From Larix sibirica (Eukaryota; Streptophyta; Pinopsida; Pinales; Pinaceae), in the NCBI GenBank assembly GCA_004151065.3, contig NWUY0300051005.1:19739-30737 (forward strand): a stretch of DNA of 10,999 nt. Reading direction: 5' to 3'. The notes beneath the pieces are model-generated. The model was not told where the DNA came from and did no database searches. It saw only the letters and a list, made by a program, of their open reading frames with translations. A program made the position numbers and the translations under genes. Positions 8,463-10,999 of the stretch are shown piece after piece. The stretch's first letter is position 1. Each line of letters opens with the position of its first letter.

Positions 8463-8860
8463 TGTAATGTCCCCAATTTTGGATTTCCCTGTTTTACGCT
8501 TGGAGATGACTTCCGAGCTTGTGCTAGCCAGGTCAGAGGAGTGCAATTATATTACCAGAGAGCTCAAAGGAATTTTATGGGGCTCAACTTAGTCCAATAA
8601 TCAATTACCATTATTCACCATCAGGATCACTTCTGCATCGTTCGTTCTTGCTTCCGTAGCATTCCAGCGATTTCCACAAATTGGGAGGATTATTATGCAT
8701 AATTTAATTAAATTCACTAAGGGTGTCATCTCAATCATATTATTTGAGGAACACCTTAATGTAATAGCTCACTGGAACCAGGACGAAGAGCTTTAAATGA
8801 TGGGAGGACGAAAAAAGGGAATTAATTAATTATTTAATGTCACCAGGCAAAAAGTGACTT

Positions 8861-8866
8861 TATAAG
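8861..8866 (+). promoter_or_regulatory. Possible TATA box in the solo LTR
   Basis: TATAAG is followed by a GC-rich GCGGCG and lies about 400 bp into the LTR. It is the best promoter-like motif on the plus strand and supports, weakly, the plus orientation. Confidence 0.3.
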
Positions 8867-9234
8867 GCGGCGTTGAGTAATTAATTCGTAAAGTGACTAT
8901 TGAAAAAGTCTCTTTATTAATTAAAAAGGGGAAAAAGGTAAAAGTGGCCAAAAAGGGTCAAAATGAACATAAAAGTGGAAGAAGTCACTTTCTCTCATTA
9001 ATTCATGATATTTGCATTTTTGAAACTTGAGAGCTCTTGAGATTTGGCTTTCTCTTGGACAAAACCCTAAGGGAGAGGAGATAGTTTCGGTGGTGAGACA
9101 AACCCAGCCTAACTATTGGAAAGAGAAATCACTCCGATTTCTCAATTGTGCTTCATTGCCGAGGTTTGTGATTGTATTTACTATTTTCATATTCAGTTTG
9201 TGGATTTGAGCTGAGTTTGCAGAGCTTAGAAAAA

Positions 9235-9480
9235 GGGTGCACTTGTGGTAGGAATAGGCTCCACCTTTGACAGAGGTCGAGTTCTCTTTCTTAATCTTCC
9301 AAGTTCTGAGTCTACAGCTGAAGGAAAGGGCGCATTGTGGAGTGAGATCCCATACTTAGGTGGGGTCGAGTTCAGTTCACTGTGGTAAGAGGGTGAAGCT
9401 GTGTGTTAATCTAGCAAGCAGAGAGTGGGTGCACTTGTGTTCCCTCATTGTTCATAAGGAGGCCGCATCCCTACAGTAAG
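9235..9480 (+). repeat. Diverged tandem repeats of about 90-100 bp within the solo LTR
   Basis: A GGGTGCACTTGTG-like unit start recurs at 9235, 9328 (as GGGCGCATTGTG) and 9427, and GGTCGAGTTC recurs at 9275 and 9364. The spacings of 93, 99 and 89 bp imply an old tandem array in the LTR. Identity between the cores is only partial. Confidence 0.5.
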
Positions 9481-10425
9481 TTACTACAGCCAGAGGTAAA
9501 GAACCACAATAACTCACATGTATTCTCAGTTGGCTGCTATATTTTGAAGAGTATTCATGCCCAGGCTTGAAGGAAAGATGTAGAGCACTACTCTTGAGAC
9601 ATGGGTATTCTGTAAAGAGGTCGCACCAGTCTGATTTTCTTGCTGTTAAGCAGCCACATTATACAGGAGTTACTCTGCCACGTTGTCCTCATTATCTAGT
9701 GCCCATTCTGCTCCAAATCGTGAGCCTTGAGGTAGCTGTCCATTATCTTTAAGAAGCTGCAAGCTACAGGAAGTACCCAGTGAGATTTGACAAGTCATTT
9801 TCAGTAAGACATTAAGACTGATATTATTGTCCATCGGTGGCTGTACGCTGGATTATGTAAGGTGTGTGGTGACTATACACTACGCTGGGCACTTTACTCT
9901 ATCACCAACAGCTGTAGCTACCACCAGTCAGCTAATTCGTGGAGTTACTTAACTGTGCATCTGCAAGAGGGGTGGCTGTATGTAATCTCAAGCTTCAGGT
10001 CAGCAAAATATTTATAATCAGACTTGTATATTCTCTTGTATTCACTGCTGATCCATATAATGTATTTACAGTCTCTCTCCTTGGTTTATGAGTGTCTTTT
10101 TGTATGGTGTACACTTGATTTGGTGTTTTACGAATGCAATAATGGAAACATATGGAATCTGAAACAATAATGTGGCACCTACATAAAATAATATATCAAC
10201 CAATAATCAGAATGTTGAAGAATGGTATGATGAAGTTACAGTATGGGTGTACAAGTGTCTGACAAAATGCCACAACCAAGTCCTTTTCTTCAGTTCATCC
10301 TAAATCAGATTTACTCCACAGTAAGGTACAGCATTGTGTGAATTAAGTGTTTTGACGGAAATCCATAACCATATTATCAGATAGTTTGGAAAAAAAATTG
10401 CTCAGATTGGGTTAGGGACGTTACA

Positions 10426-10430
10426 TTCTG
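10426..10430 (+). repeat. Target site duplication TTCTG, right
   Basis: This is the exact match of 8458-8462, immediately after the CA end of the LTR. Confidence 0.85.
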
Positions 10431-10761
10431 TCAGTGGTGTTTTGATCGGAGCAAGTATATTTTTTTTTATTTTGGCCTTGGATATTTAAAAAGTTTGTAT
10501 TATATCCAAGTGTTTTTATTGAAAAGAATCATATGGTTTAGCCCTTAATAGGTTGTTGAGAAAATACATTGATGTTGAAAGGTCAATCTTTTGAAACAAA
10601 AGGAGTCCAAAAAGAAATTGTAATCCATGCCATGATGAATCTATTGATGTAATGAGTGCAAAGTACTCGTGTCAAAATTGAGTATGTAATGGAAGTCAAA
10701 TAGAGCCAAAGTAAAGTCAAAACCAAGATAGTGAAAATCAAGTCCTTATAATTTGTTTTGG

Positions 10762-10841
10762 GTGCATGTTCGGTGATACCCGACACCCTCACAATCATTG
10801 TATTTGAAGGACAGGTGCATGATCGGTTGAACCCGACACCC
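10762..10841 (+). repeat. Pair of 28-bp imperfect direct repeats
   Basis: The units at 10762-10789 and 10814-10841 both begin GGTGCATG and end ACCCGACACCC. They match at 24 of 28 positions, with a unit spacing of 52 bp. Each unit has internal dyads (GGTG/CACC and TCGG/CCGA), so each could fold. I do not recognise the family; it may be part of a retrotransposon regulatory region. Confidence 0.6.
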
Positions 10842-10863
10842 AATTTGTTGTGTTTCTTCTTGA

Positions 10864-10999
10864 CAAGTGAGCATGATTCAATCCGCACTTCATAATAGGT
10901 AAAGGAGGCAAACGACTAAAAAATGCTAACCATGAAATTGAACTTCTTTAGCAAGATCTAGAATGTGCTCTCCATGAAATTGACAAGCTACATAAACAA
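10864..10999 (+). pseudogene. Possible short coiled-coil coding remnant, cut by the window edge
   Basis: A plus-strand frame reads FNPHFIIGKGGKRLK near 10877-10921, then NANHEIELL, a TAG at about 10954, and QDLECALHEIDKLHKQ to the window end. The Leu/Ile spacing and the repeated HEI words look like a coiled coil of the kind seen in gag-like proteins. It has an in-frame stop, no clear start and no recognised family, so the call is weak. Confidence 0.2.

Larger units (their letters stand above)
8463..10425 (+). mobile_element. Solo LTR of an LTR retrotransposon (1963 bp)
   Basis: The left end TGTAATGTCCC and right end GGGACGTTACA are inverted copies matching at 10 of 11 bases. The element therefore reads TG...CA and is flanked by the 5-bp duplication TTCTG. 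There is no gag or pol frame, primer-binding site or second LTR inside, so it is best read as a solo LTR left by recombination between the LTRs of a full element. A short non-autonomous element is the alternative. Likely polarity is plus, from a TATAAG at 8861-8866 and T-rich sequence toward the right end, but the palindromic termini do not settle this. Inside are AATTAATTAA-rich patches, opposed AGTGACTT/AAGTCACT words (about 8854 and 8980) and diverged repeats around 9235-9480. Almost intact ends suggest moderate age. It lies 5' of the DUF2301 exons, possibly inside an intron. Confidence 0.85.

Noticed and set aside
8415-9752. Plus-strand frames at 8415-8600, 9027-9209 and 9567-9752
   Set aside because: They fall in or across the border of the solo LTR, are about 60 codons long, and have no protein resemblance.
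10583-10888. 101-codon minus-strand frame
   Set aside because: It spans the 28-bp direct repeats and low-complexity AT-rich DNA. Its hydrophobic patch (residues about 49-70) is not part of a recognisable protein, and it has no support as an exon of the DUF2301 gene.

Overview
The window looks like nuclear DNA from a seed plant, most likely a conifer or another gymnosperm. The evidence is one intron-split gene for a chloroplast-type membrane protein, surrounded by AT-rich sequence full of decayed retrotransposon pieces, including a roughly 2-kb solo LTR of a style I associate with conifer genomes. There are no bacterial operons, ribosome binding sites or CRISPR arrays. The species call is inference; the plant nuclear call is firm.

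Left part (1-3134): 1-436 holds nothing I can name. At 437-1153 on the minus strand is a broken DUF4283 reading frame, the kind found in plant LINE ORF1 or gag-like proteins, with an in-frame TAG and no downstream zinc knuckle or reverse transcriptase. Next comes a 513-bp perfect direct duplication (1552-2064 and 2066-2578) whose copies are separated by exactly one N. This is most simply an unmerged contig overlap rather than real biology.

Middle (3135-4685): a Copia-like LTR remnant runs from about 3135 to 3750, with TGTTAGGG at its start, a TATA box, and a degenerate initiator-Met-tRNA primer-binding site just after it. Then comes non-coding sequence that includes the presumed 3' UTR and poly(A) signals of the gene that follows.

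Gene (4686-6476, minus strand): four consecutive exons with GT-AG introns join in frame into 215 residues of a DUF2301-family multi-pass membrane protein, which in plants is nuclear encoded and of cyanobacterial/plastid type. The stop codon is present. The N-terminal part, with the transit peptide, is not seen and must lie upstream, beyond at least 4.5 kb of repeat-filled sequence if the gene is intact.

Right part (6480-10999): an AT-rich tract, a GC-richer repeat-like block near 7300-7450, a second TGTTAGGG/TATATAAG LTR remnant from 7936, and then a complete solo LTR (8463-10425) bounded by the 5-bp target site duplication TTCTG. The final 570 bp contain a pair of 28-bp direct repeats and a short possible coiled-coil coding remnant. 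I see one real gene and several transposon fossils, and no evidence for an undescribed multi-gene system.
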